This document shows positions 1-8,030 of a stretch of 11,841 bases of DNA, in pieces. Position numbers and translations under genes: made by a program. How positions within the stretch are numbered: the first letter of the stretch is position 1; each line of letters starts with the position of its first letter. This DNA comes from Truepera sp. (GTDB lineage Bacteria; Deinococcota; Deinococci; Deinococcales; Trueperaceae). The stretch is taken from positions 1 to 11,841 of the forward strand of contig JAGXSO010000041.1 of the NCBI GenBank assembly GCA_018333775.1, given 5' to 3'. Below the pieces are notes generated by a model. That model did not search any database. It saw nothing but the letters and a program-made list of their open reading frames with translations, and was not told the origin of the DNA.

Positions 1-258
1 GCGAGCCGGGCAAGCTCTTTCTCCCTATCGGACCTTGCACCGGGTGGGGTTTACCTAGCTGCCGGTGTTGCCACCAGCACTGGTGCGCTCTTACCACACC
101 GTTTCACCCTTACCAAGAGGTATCGTCTACCGCCCTGGCGGTCTGCTTTCTGTTGCACGTGCCGTCGCCTTACGCGCCCAGGTGTTACCTGGCACCCTGC
201 CCTGCGGAGCCCGGACTTTCCTCAGCTATAAAGCCGCGATCAGCTCCCTCTCACCGCC
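1..258 (-). ncRNA. rnpB: RNase P RNA (5' portion, truncated by window edge)
   Basis: This is the catalytic RNA of ribonuclease P, which removes 5' leaders from pre-tRNAs. Read on the minus strand, the region holds the hallmark bacterial conserved block GAGGAAAGTCCGGGCTC (about 228-212), then ACAGAAA (about 157-151) and a run typical of the specificity domain (GAGCGCACCAG, GGTAAACCCC). These fit a bacterial type A-like RNA. Only the 5' two-thirds or so is present; the 3' end, which pairs with the 5' end to form P1/P4, lies beyond position 1. The 5' end is placed near 258 from the extended -10 element just upstream. Open reading frames across this region are not real. Identity is very secure; the exact 5' end is inferred. 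Confidence 0.95.
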
Positions 259-264
259 AGCCTG

Positions 265-273
265 ATTGTAGCA
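265..273 (-). promoter_or_regulatory. Extended -10 promoter of rnpB
   Basis: On the minus strand the sequence TGCTACAAT forms an extended -10 element (TGn plus TACAAT, 5 of 6 to TATAAT). Initiation about 7 nt downstream would fall near 258 and give an RNA starting GGCGGTGAGAGG, a sensible RNase P RNA 5' end. No good -35 hexamer is visible at 16-18 bp, which fits an extended -10 promoter. Confidence 0.6.
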
Positions 274-310
274 CAACGGTTATCCGCCGAGCGCCCTAAG
301 CCAGCAATAG

Positions 311-337
311 AGCGCAGGTGGACTAGCCACCTGCGCT
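311..337 (-). terminator. Strong hairpin after the BMP-family gene
   Basis: A perfect 11-bp inverted repeat (AGCGCAGGTGG / CCACCTGCGCT) with a 5-nt loop lies 22 nt beyond the stop codon of the minus-strand gene 360-1472 and before the rnpB promoter. Its position fits a transcription terminator or 3' mRNA-stabilising stem. On the minus strand the tail (CTATTGCTGG) is not a U-tract, so classic intrinsic termination is uncertain. Confidence 0.55.
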
Positions 338-359
338 GAGCGGTTACCAACGGTTGAGG

Positions 360-1472
360 CTACAGGGTGCGGAAGTCGGTGACTTGGATCTCGCCGCCGA
401 TGATCCGCTGCCGGATCTCTTCAAGCTGCGCGACCAGCGACTCCGGGATGAGCGCGGTATTGAACTCGTCCAGCGCGAAGCCTACACCATCCTCAGCGAG
501 CCCGAGGCTCTGGGTGCCGCCCGTGAAGGTGCCGTTGACCACGTCGAAGACCGCGTTATAGGCGGCAACGTCGACGCGCTTGAGCATGCTTGTCAGGCCG
601 TGGTTCAAAGTGGCCGGATTGTTGTCGGTGTCGCCCAGGAAGTTCTGGTTGGAGTCTACGCCGATGAAGAACACCGGAATGGCGCCGGCACCGCACCTGG
701 CGGTATAAGCAGCCGACTTAGCGAGGGTAGCCACCTGCGCGGCCAGCGGAGTCTCGCGCACCGCCACGGTGGGGGTAAAGCACATGGTCTCGTTGGCGAA
801 GTCGATTACACCATTACCCGAGGCGCCCGCAGCAGCGTAGATGATATCGGCGCCCTGGGCGTTCTGCAACGTAGCCAGCTCTTTAGCCCGGGCCGGGTCG
901 TTCCAGGCTGCCGGCGTCACGCCGACGTAGTTTGACAGCACCGTGCAGTTCGGGCAGGTGTACCTGACACCTTCTTCAAAGCCCAGGTTAAAGGCGCGGA
1001 TCAGCGGGATATCCATGCCGCCCACGAAGCCGACCACTCCGGTCTGGCTCAGCGTTCCGGCGATCACCCCGACCAGGAAGCTACCTTCCTGCTCGCGGAA
1101 CAGCACGCTGCGCACGTTGGGATTCTCGGCGACCGCGTCGATCAGTACGAAGGAAGTGTTGGGAAACTCGCTGGAGACGGCCTGAATGGCATCGGCCTGC
1201 AAAAAGCCGGGGGCGATGATCAGGTCGGCGCCTTCCAAGGCAATGCGGCGCTGCCCGTCAGCGGCGGTGCCGGGCGTCCCTTCGAACTCGAGCACATCGA
1301 TTTCGTACTGAGCGCTAAGCTCGTCTACGGCCCGGATCAAACCCTCCCAGGTGCCTTGGTTGAAGGAGCGGTCGAATTTGCCACCGGCATCGAAGGTGAT
1401 GCCGAAGATGAAGTCTTGTGCGAACGCTAGACTTAGCGACAGCACGGCGATAAGAGCGATTAATCGGCGCAT
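360..1472 (-). CDS. BMP/PnrA-family substrate-binding protein of an ABC transporter (secreted)
   Basis: A 370-aa solute-binding protein of the BMP (PnrA/Med/TmpC) family, whose studied members bind purine nucleosides or related ligands for ABC import. Residues 1-18 form a signal peptide ending AFA before Q19. There is no lipobox Cys, so signal peptidase I cleavage and release into the periplasm are expected. The family ligand motif is seen at 27-41 (FDAGGKFDRSFNQGTW), followed by the alternating beta/alpha pattern, GFVGGMDIPLIRAF (148-161) and IGVDSNQ (270-276). Cys are present at 173 and 176 (CPNC) and at 231 and 260, which bracket a stretch longer than usual before the IGVD strand. The ATG is chosen because GGGAGG lies 5 nt upstream. 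No permease or ATPase gene is adjacent, so the ligand is unassigned. The downstream hairpin at 311-337 probably ends the transcript. Confidence 0.9.
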   Translation of the reverse strand: MRRLIALIAVLSLSLAFAQDFIFGITFDAGGKFDRSFNQGTWEGLIRAVDELSAQYEIDVLEFEGTPGTAADGQRRIALEGADLIIAPGFLQADAIQAVSSEFPNTSFVLIDAVAENPNVRSVLFREQEGSFLVGVIAGTLSQTGVVGFVGGMDIPLIRAFNLGFEEGVRYTCPNCTVLSNYVGVTPAAWNDPARAKELATLQNAQGADIIYAAAGASGNGVIDFANETMCFTPTVAVRETPLAAQVATLAKSAAYTARCGAGAIPVFFIGVDSNQNFLGDTDNNPATLNHGLTSMLKRVDVAAYNAVFDVVNGTFTGGTQSLGLAEDGVGFALDEFNTALIPESLVAQLEEIRQRIIGGEIQVTDFRTL

Positions 1473-1475
1473 GGT

Positions 1476-1482
1476 TCCTCCC
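1476..1482 (-). promoter_or_regulatory. Ribosome binding site of the BMP-family gene
   Basis: On the minus strand AAGGGAGGAACC precedes the ATG. The GGGAGG core is a near-perfect anti-16S match at normal spacing, and it fixes the start codon at 1472. This is the only clear Shine-Dalgarno sequence before a gene in the window. Confidence 0.75.
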
Positions 1483-1490
1483 TTATAGCA

Positions 1491-1561
1491 GGTATCATCT
1501 GGTCACATCGCAATGCGGTAAGCGGGTACCTGTTCTAGACGTAAATTACTGTGATGATACC
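1491..1561. repeat. 9-bp inverted repeat flanking the upstream region of the BMP-family gene
   Basis: GGTATCATC (1491-1499) and its exact reverse complement GATGATACC (1553-1561) are 62 bp apart, about six helical turns. They lie in the intergenic region between the divergent BMP-family gene and ligA. The smaller palindrome GTAAATTAC (1541-1549) sits next to the second arm. Paired operator sites are one reading. No strong -35/-10 pair for the BMP gene could be fixed between the arms. Confidence 0.4.
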
Positions 1562-1598
1562 GCATCCGCCAATGTGCAACCCGCCGTAGCACACATAG

Positions 1599-3656
<2,058 letters not shown>

Positions 3657-3669
3657 CGCAACAAAAGAG

Positions 3670-3690
3670 TCACGAGTAAAAATATCGTGA
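3670..3690. terminator. Weak hairpin after ligA
   Basis: TCACGA (3670-3675) and TCGTGA (3685-3690) form a 6-bp stem with a 9-nt AT-rich loop, 13 nt after the ligA stop. On the plus strand the tail (ACGATTTAAC) is poorly T-rich, while the minus-strand tail is richer in T. It may help end ligA transcription, but the stem is short. Confidence 0.25.
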
Positions 3691-3776
3691 ACGATTTAAC
3701 TAGTGCGATAACATTACGGTTGCAGATTCCCCGATGCGCCTTAACTACCAAGGCAGAGCGGGTATTTTGCTTTCGA

Positions 3777-3805
3777 TAAACAGGTAAAACGCGCCGTTGT
3801 ATGGT
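3777..3805 (+). promoter_or_regulatory. Promoter of the korA-korB operon
   Basis: TAAACA (3777-3782, 4 of 6 to TTGACA) and TATGGT (3800-3805, 4 of 6 to TATAAT) are separated by exactly 17 bp. Initiation near 3812 would leave a leader of only about 6 nt before the ATG at 3818. No Shine-Dalgarno sequence is present. The 161-bp gap after ligA is much more AT-rich than the flanking genes, as expected for a promoter region. Confidence 0.5.
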
Positions 3806-3817
3806 AAAAATTAGTTT

Positions 3818-4963
3818 ATGCCCCGACTTGAGTTCATCGACGGCAACGAGGCCATCATGCGCGGCGCCCTTGACGCCGGTTGCGACTTTTTTGCCGGCTA
3901 TCCGATCACGCCCGCCACTAGCCTGCTACTAATCGCCATCCGCGAGCTGCCCAAGGTAGGCGGTATCGCCGTGCAGGCCGAGGACGAGATCGGCGGCATC
4001 TCGATGTGCATCGCCGCCGGCATGGCCGGGAAAAAGCCCCTGACCGCCACCAGCGGCCCCGGCCTCAGCCTCTACAGCGAGAGCCTGGGCCTGGCCATCA
4101 TGGGCGAGGTACCCCTGGTGATTATCGATTCGCAGCGGATGGGACCGGCTACCGGCGGCGCTACCACGCACGGCGAGGGGGATATCCAGTTTGCCCGCTG
4201 GGGGACGTCCGGCGGCTACCCGCTGATCGTGCTGGCGCCGCGGGACCTGCGCACCAGCTACGAGCTGACCGCGCATGCCTTCAATCTGGCTGAACGCTAC
4301 CGGACGCCGGTGCTGCTCATGACCAGCAAGGAGCTGTCGCTGACACGGCGCAGCGAAGATACCGCTACCTGGCAGGCACCGGCCTTGCTTAAGCGCCACT
4401 ATTACCGCGGCGACCCGGCAGAGTTTTTGCCGTACCGGATCGAGCCCGGCCACGACGCGCCGGCTTTTCTCCCTATCGGCGCGGAGGTGCAGGTGCGTTT
4501 TACTACCAGCATCCACGGCCCGGACGGACAACTAACGAGTGATGTCATTAAGCGGCGGGAGAAGCTCGAGCACTTAAGCGATAAAATTGCCTGGGATAAG
4601 CCCGGTGTGAGCCTGTACGACTACGATCTGCAAGCGGACGCAGCGGTGCTCATTGTCTCCTATGGCTTTGCGGCCCAGGCTGCGCTGGATGCGGTAGATG
4701 AGCTGCGCCGGCAGGGAGTAAGGGTGTCGAGCCTGGTTCTGTATACGCTATGGCCGGTGCCGGAAGGGATCTTGCGCGAAGCGCTCGCCAGGCACTCTCA
4801 CATAGTGGTGCCCGAGCACAACAACGGCCAGTATTTGCTCGAGCTTGAGCGGCTCGCCGACCGGCGCTTTATCAGCCTGCAACGGTTTGATGGGACGCTC
4901 ATTAGCCCTGCCGAGATAACGCAAGCGGTGCTCGATGCAGTAGCCGTGGCGGTGGTGCTGTGA
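3818..4963 (+). CDS. korA: 2-oxoacid (2-oxoglutarate-type):ferredoxin oxidoreductase, alpha subunit
   Basis: The 381-aa alpha subunit of a 2-oxoacid:ferredoxin oxidoreductase, probably the 2-oxoglutarate enzyme (2-oxoglutarate + CoA + oxidised ferredoxin to succinyl-CoA + CO2). Domain I carries the family motif GYPITPATS (27-35), the E55-D56-E57 region (QAEDEIGG) where alpha helps bind the cofactor, and TSGPGLSLYSE (78-88). Domain II is a Rossmann-like C-terminal domain (about 265-375) ending in the usual 'PEHNNGQ' stretch (near 328-334). No gamma domain is attached at the N-terminus, unlike the long gamma-alpha fusion forms; gamma is found instead on the next gene. Its stop overlaps the korB start by 4 nt (GTGA), so the two are co-translated. 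Substrate choice between 2-oxoglutarate and other 2-oxoacids cannot be proven from sequence alone. Confidence 0.9.
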   Translation: MPRLEFIDGNEAIMRGALDAGCDFFAGYPITPATSLLLIAIRELPKVGGIAVQAEDEIGGISMCIAAGMAGKKPLTATSGPGLSLYSESLGLAIMGEVPLVIIDSQRMGPATGGATTHGEGDIQFARWGTSGGYPLIVLAPRDLRTSYELTAHAFNLAERYRTPVLLMTSKELSLTRRSEDTATWQAPALLKRHYYRGDPAEFLPYRIEPGHDAPAFLPIGAEVQVRFTTSIHGPDGQLTSDVIKRREKLEHLSDKIAWDKPGVSLYDYDLQADAAVLIVSYGFAAQAALDAVDELRRQGVRVSSLVLYTLWPVPEGILREALARHSHIVVPEHNNGQYLLELERLADRRFISLQRFDGTLISPAEITQAVLDAVAVAVVL

Positions 4964-6306
4964 ACCCTGACGCCAAAACCCGCAGCGCGCCCTATCTGAC
5001 GACGCAAGAGTATCCGTTCTGCCCTGGCTGTGGCCACGGCCTGATCCTGAACGCTTTAGGGCACGCCCTAGGCAAGTTGCAGCTCCGCCCCGAGCAGGTG
5101 GCGGTGGTTACCGATATTGGCTGCGTGGGGCTGTCGGACGCTCACCTTAAGGTCCACACCTTCCACGGCCTGCACGGGCGCAGCGTCGCTTATGCCGGTG
5201 GCCTCAAGCTAGCCCGCCCCGACCTGCACGTGATCGTGCTGATGGGGGACGGGGGCACCGGCATCGGTGCCGGGCATATCCTGGCGGCGGCGCGGCGCAA
5301 CAGCGGCATCACCGTGCTGGTGTTTAACAACTTCAACTTCGGCATGACCGGCGGCGAGCACTCGGTCACCACCTTCAGCGGGGCGCGTACCGTCACCACC
5401 CCCTTAGGCAACCCCGAGGTCCCCTTCGATATAGCGGGGACGGTCGCTCTGAACGGCGCTTCGTTTGTGGCCCGCAAGCCGAGCACCGACCTCGACCTTT
5501 TCGACGTAATCGCTCAGGCTATCGCCACCTCCGGCTTTGCCCTGATCGATATCTGGGAGCTCTGTACCGCCTACTTTGTCCCCGCTAACCAGTTCACCGG
5601 CAAGCTGTTCCACGACTACGCTGCCCGCGCCGGGTTGCAGATGGGAATCATCACAGAGGCGCAGCGGCCCACCTTTGAGGCGCACGCCCAGCAGCTCATC
5701 GCCCAGAGCGAGCCACCTCAGCCGCCGCGAGGGCTCACAGTCCGCTTCCCTGGTGCGGCCCGGGATAGCGTCACGCAAGGGCTGACCCGCCGCACCGGGC
5801 TGCTGGTAGCCGGCTCGGCCGGTGGCAAGGTGCGCAGCGCCGTCGGCCTAATCGCCCAGGCCGCCATGATGAGCGGCCTGCACGTTAATCAGAAAGACGA
5901 CTATCCGGTCACCATCAAGACCGGCCACTCGGTCAGCACCCTGGTCCTTGATCCTCAGCCGATGCGCTTTGGCATGGTGACGGCGCCGGACATGGTGGTT
6001 ATCCTAGCGCCGGAGGGTTTGCACCATATCCGCGCTCAGCTGGCCCAACTGCCCGCTAGCACTCGGGTCTACGCCGATGCGAGCCTCGACCTCCCCGCTA
6101 CTAACGCTGCTGTTACCTTGCTCGACACCGCCGGGCTGCGCCGCGCCGTCGGCAAGGAGAACATCGCGCTGGCCCTGTCTGCCAAGGCGCTGATCGCGAG
6201 CGGCACGCTCCAGGTTGAGGCGCTCCAGGCCGCCATCGAGCTGGCGCTTAACCCTGCCTACCAGGCCAAGGCGCTCGCTGCCGTTAGGCTGGGCTGCGAG
6301 TTGTAG
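4960..6306 (+). CDS. korB: 2-oxoacid:ferredoxin oxidoreductase, beta (TPP) subunit fused to a gamma-type domain
   Basis: A 448-aa protein. Residues 1-250 are the beta subunit. C21 and C24 (CPGCGHG), C55 (DIGC) and C202 (ELCTAYF) are the four expected ligands of the single [4Fe-4S] cluster. The thiamine pyrophosphate motif runs from GDG (96-98) to NN (123-124). After a Pro-rich linker (about 250-258: SEPPQPPRG), residues about 278-445 form a second domain like the gamma subunit: GLLVAGSAGGKVRSAVGLIA followed by AMMSGLHVNQKDDYPV and a strand with a PD motif. Its glycine motif is GSAGG, and the usual 'RGG' region reads IKTGHSVS. A stand-alone beta subunit is normally about 250-340 aa, so the extra length is this domain. 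The start is GTG at 4960, overlapping the korA stop, with no clear Shine-Dalgarno; translational coupling is likely. The alpha gene lacks gamma, so this fusion supplies it. Confidence 0.9.
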   Translation: MNPDAKTRSAPYLTTQEYPFCPGCGHGLILNALGHALGKLQLRPEQVAVVTDIGCVGLSDAHLKVHTFHGLHGRSVAYAGGLKLARPDLHVIVLMGDGGTGIGAGHILAAARRNSGITVLVFNNFNFGMTGGEHSVTTFSGARTVTTPLGNPEVPFDIAGTVALNGASFVARKPSTDLDLFDVIAQAIATSGFALIDIWELCTAYFVPANQFTGKLFHDYAARAGLQMGIITEAQRPTFEAHAQQLIAQSEPPQPPRGLTVRFPGAARDSVTQGLTRRTGLLVAGSAGGKVRSAVGLIAQAAMMSGLHVNQKDDYPVTIKTGHSVSTLVLDPQPMRFGMVTAPDMVVILAPEGLHHIRAQLAQLPASTRVYADASLDLPATNAAVTLLDTAGLRRAVGKENIALALSAKALIASGTLQVEALQAAIELALNPAYQAKALAAVRLGCEL

Positions 6307-6326
6307 ATTTTACGTCTCCTACCGCG

Positions 6327-6355
6327 TTGACAGCCCCCCCGTAGCGTGCTATGCT
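6327..6355 (+). promoter_or_regulatory. Promoter of the tRNA-Cys/tRNA-Val unit
   Basis: A perfect -35 TTGACA (6327-6332), 17-bp spacer and TATGCT -10 (6350-6355, 4 of 6 to TATAAT). Initiation near 6362 leaves a short 5' leader before tRNA-Cys at 6370. This is the strongest sigma70-type promoter in the window, as expected for stable RNA genes. Confidence 0.85.
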
Positions 6356-6369
6356 GCCGCGTGCAGAAG

Positions 6370-6444
<75 letters not shown>

Positions 6445-6487
6445 GCCCATTGCCAAATGAGCTGCTACCCGGTATGCTCAGGTGCTT

Positions 6488-6562
6488 AGGCGCGTAGCTC
6501 AGTGGGAGAGCGCTACATTGACACTGTAGAGGTCGGCGGTTCAATCCCGCCCGCGCCTACCA
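6488..6562 (+). tRNA. tRNA-Val (anticodon GAC)
   Basis: A full cloverleaf: acceptor AGGCGCG/CGCGCCT, D stem GCTC/GAGC, anticodon stem CTACA/TGTAG with loop TTGACAC (anticodon GAC), variable loop AGGTC, T stem GGCGG/CCGCC with loop TTCAATC, discriminator A and encoded CCA. It follows tRNA-Cys by 43 bp with no separate promoter seen, so the two are probably one transcript. Confidence 0.97.
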
Positions 6563-6590
6563 AAAGAAGCCTCGATGGCAGCACGAAGCG

Positions 6591-6620
6591 AGCCTGGTCT
6601 GAAGCCGGGCTTCTCGTTTA
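6591..6620 (+). terminator. Candidate terminator of the tRNA unit
   Basis: GAAGC-CGG-GCTTC (6601-6613) is a compact hairpin, with an alternative longer pairing AGCCTGG/CCGGGCT (6591-6611, one G-U). It is followed by TCGTTTAT, a weak U-rich tail. It lies about 30-40 nt after tRNA-Val and before the convergent dnaB stop at 6678, so it may serve both strands. Confidence 0.4.
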
Positions 6621-6677
6621 TAGGCCTGCGCTACCCGCTGCTTGAGATGAGTTTTGTCGGGAATTTGGGTCAGGCTG

Positions 6678-8012
6678 TTATCCCACGCCTTTGGCCAAAT
6701 CGTTGAAGCGTACATGGGCGCTGTGAAACTGCAACTCCACGGTGCCGGTCGGACCATTGCGCTGTTTGCCAACGATGATCTCGGCGATGCCGTGCTTTTC
6801 GGACTGCTTGTCGTAGTACTCGTCGCGATAGATGAACATCACCAAATCTGCGTCCTGCTCTATCGCCCCGCTCTCACGTAGGTCCGACAGCATGGGCCGT
6901 TTGTTGGGGCGGCTCTCCACGGCCCGCGAGAGCTGGCTCAGCACCAGCACCGGAATATCCAGCTCCCGCGCCAGCGCCTTTAGGCTGCGCGAAATGACCG
7001 AGATCTCCTGCTGGCGGTTCTCGCCCATGCTGGTTTTGGCGCCGGCGTGCATCAGCTGCAAGTAGTCGACGATAATCAGCCCCAGGCCGTGCTCGGCCAT
7101 CAGGCGGCGGGCGCGGCTGCGCAGCTCCATGGCGCTTAAGTCGGCGCTGTCGTCGATGAACAGCTTAACCTCCGACATCTGCCCAGCGGTGTTGGCCAGG
7201 CGCTGAAAGTCACGATCGGAAAGCTGGCCGCTCTTGACCCGGCTCATGTCCACGCGGGCCTCGCTGCACAGCATGCGCATCACTAACTGCACCGCCGACA
7301 TCTCCAGCGAGAATACGCCCACGGTCTGCTTTTCGCGCAAGGCGGCGTTAAGGCCGATAGTTAGCGCCAGGGCGGTTTTGCCCATGCTGGGGCGGGCGGC
7401 TAGCACATTGAGGCTGCTCGCTTGCAGGCCGGCGGTGAGCAGATCCAGCTCTTTAAAGCCGGTGCGCAGGCCCGAGACCGGATCGGGGCTGTTAAACAGC
7501 TCCTGAATGTGCTCGAAGGTGTCATGTACCAGCGAGCCCATGCCGGCGAAGTGATGGGTGCGTTTGTTGCTGGAGAGGTCGAAGATGCTGGCCTCGGCCT
7601 TATCTAGCACCTGCTCGAGCGGCATGGCCTGGTCGTAAGCGGTCTGCATGATCTGGCCACTAGCGGCGATTAGCTCCCGCAGCACAGCTTTTTCCAGGAC
7701 GATCTTGGCGTAGTTCTCGGCGTAAGCGGCGGTCGGCACCGAGTCGGCCAGACCGATAAGGTAGGGTACGCTGCCGATCGCCTCCAGCTCGCCGGACTGG
7801 CGCAACTCCTCGGTCAGCGTGACCAAGTCCATCGGCTCGCTACGCTGGTGCAGGCGCTCGAAGGCGCGGTAGATCTTGCGATGCCCCTCCTTGTAGAAGT
7901 GCTCCGGGCGGAGCATCCCCTCAAGATGGGCGTAGGCCTCGTTGTCGAGCAGGATGCTGCCCAAGACGCTCTGCTCGGCTTCCAGGTTCTGCGGTGGGGT
8001 GCGGCTCTCCAT
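6678..8012 (-). CDS. dnaB: Replicative DNA helicase DnaB
   Basis: A 444-aa replicative helicase, the hexameric 5'-3' motor that unwinds DNA at the fork. The N-terminal domain starts at PPQNLEAEQSVLGSILLD (6-23). The RecA-type domain has Walker A ARPSMGKT (206-213), the catalytic Glu region SLEMSA (235-240), Walker B LIIVDYLQLM (312-321), SQLSRAVE (359-366), the LSDLRESGAIEQDAD block (375-389) and the C-terminal VGKQRNGPTGTVELQF (414-429). Length and motifs are normal and no intein interrupts the Walker or C-terminal blocks, common insertion sites in dnaB. From memory it resembles Thermus DnaB closely. The ATG is 18 bp from the divergent gene at 8031, and its only apparent promoter element is TATTGT on the minus strand (8025-8020), implying a leaderless mRNA. 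No Shine-Dalgarno is present. Confidence 0.98.
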   Translation of the reverse strand: MESRTPPQNLEAEQSVLGSILLDNEAYAHLEGMLRPEHFYKEGHRKIYRAFERLHQRSEPMDLVTLTEELRQSGELEAIGSVPYLIGLADSVPTAAYAENYAKIVLEKAVLRELIAASGQIMQTAYDQAMPLEQVLDKAEASIFDLSSNKRTHHFAGMGSLVHDTFEHIQELFNSPDPVSGLRTGFKELDLLTAGLQASSLNVLAARPSMGKTALALTIGLNAALREKQTVGVFSLEMSAVQLVMRMLCSEARVDMSRVKSGQLSDRDFQRLANTAGQMSEVKLFIDDSADLSAMELRSRARRLMAEHGLGLIIVDYLQLMHAGAKTSMGENRQQEISVISRSLKALARELDIPVLVLSQLSRAVESRPNKRPMLSDLRESGAIEQDADLVMFIYRDEYYDKQSEKHGIAEIIVGKQRNGPTGTVELQFHSAHVRFNDLAKGVG

Positions 8013-8018
8013 GTCGAG

Positions 8019-8024
8019 TACAAT
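8019..8024 (+). promoter_or_regulatory. -10 element for the PlsY/reductase fusion gene (leaderless)
   Basis: TACAAT (5 of 6 to TATAAT) ends 6 nt before the ATG at 8031, with no Shine-Dalgarno between. This is the same geometry as before ligA. No convincing -35 hexamer is seen. It overlaps the minus-strand dnaB -10 element. Confidence 0.6.
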
Positions 8025-8025
8025 A
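8020..8025 (-). promoter_or_regulatory. -10 element for dnaB (leaderless)
   Basis: On the minus strand TATTGT (fits the TAnnnT core) ends 7 nt before the dnaB ATG at 8012. It shares 5 bp with the opposite-strand TACAAT. No Shine-Dalgarno or clear -35 is visible. An unseen promoter further into the divergent gene is possible. Confidence 0.5.
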
Positions 8026-8030
8026 GCCCA

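Noticed and set aside
65..265. 66-aa plus-strand frame over 65-265
   Set aside because: It lies antisense to RNase P RNA; the conservation is that of the RNA.
354..935. 193-aa plus-strand open frame opposite the BMP-family gene
   Set aside because: It is antisense to a gene with clear family motifs and signal peptide, shows no recognisable domain, and is typical of high-GC shadow frames.
6565..6614. AGAAGCC/GGCTTCT inverted repeat with a 36-nt loop after tRNA-Val
   Set aside because: The loop is long and the second arm is better used by the compact GAAGC-CGG-GCTTC hairpin. Treated as part of the terminator region rather than a separate element.
7848..8030. Upstream extension of the PlsY/reductase frame to an earlier start
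   Set aside because: It would overlap dnaB by about 165 bp antisense. The start at 8031 gives a normal PlsY-like N-terminus and fits the -10 spacing.
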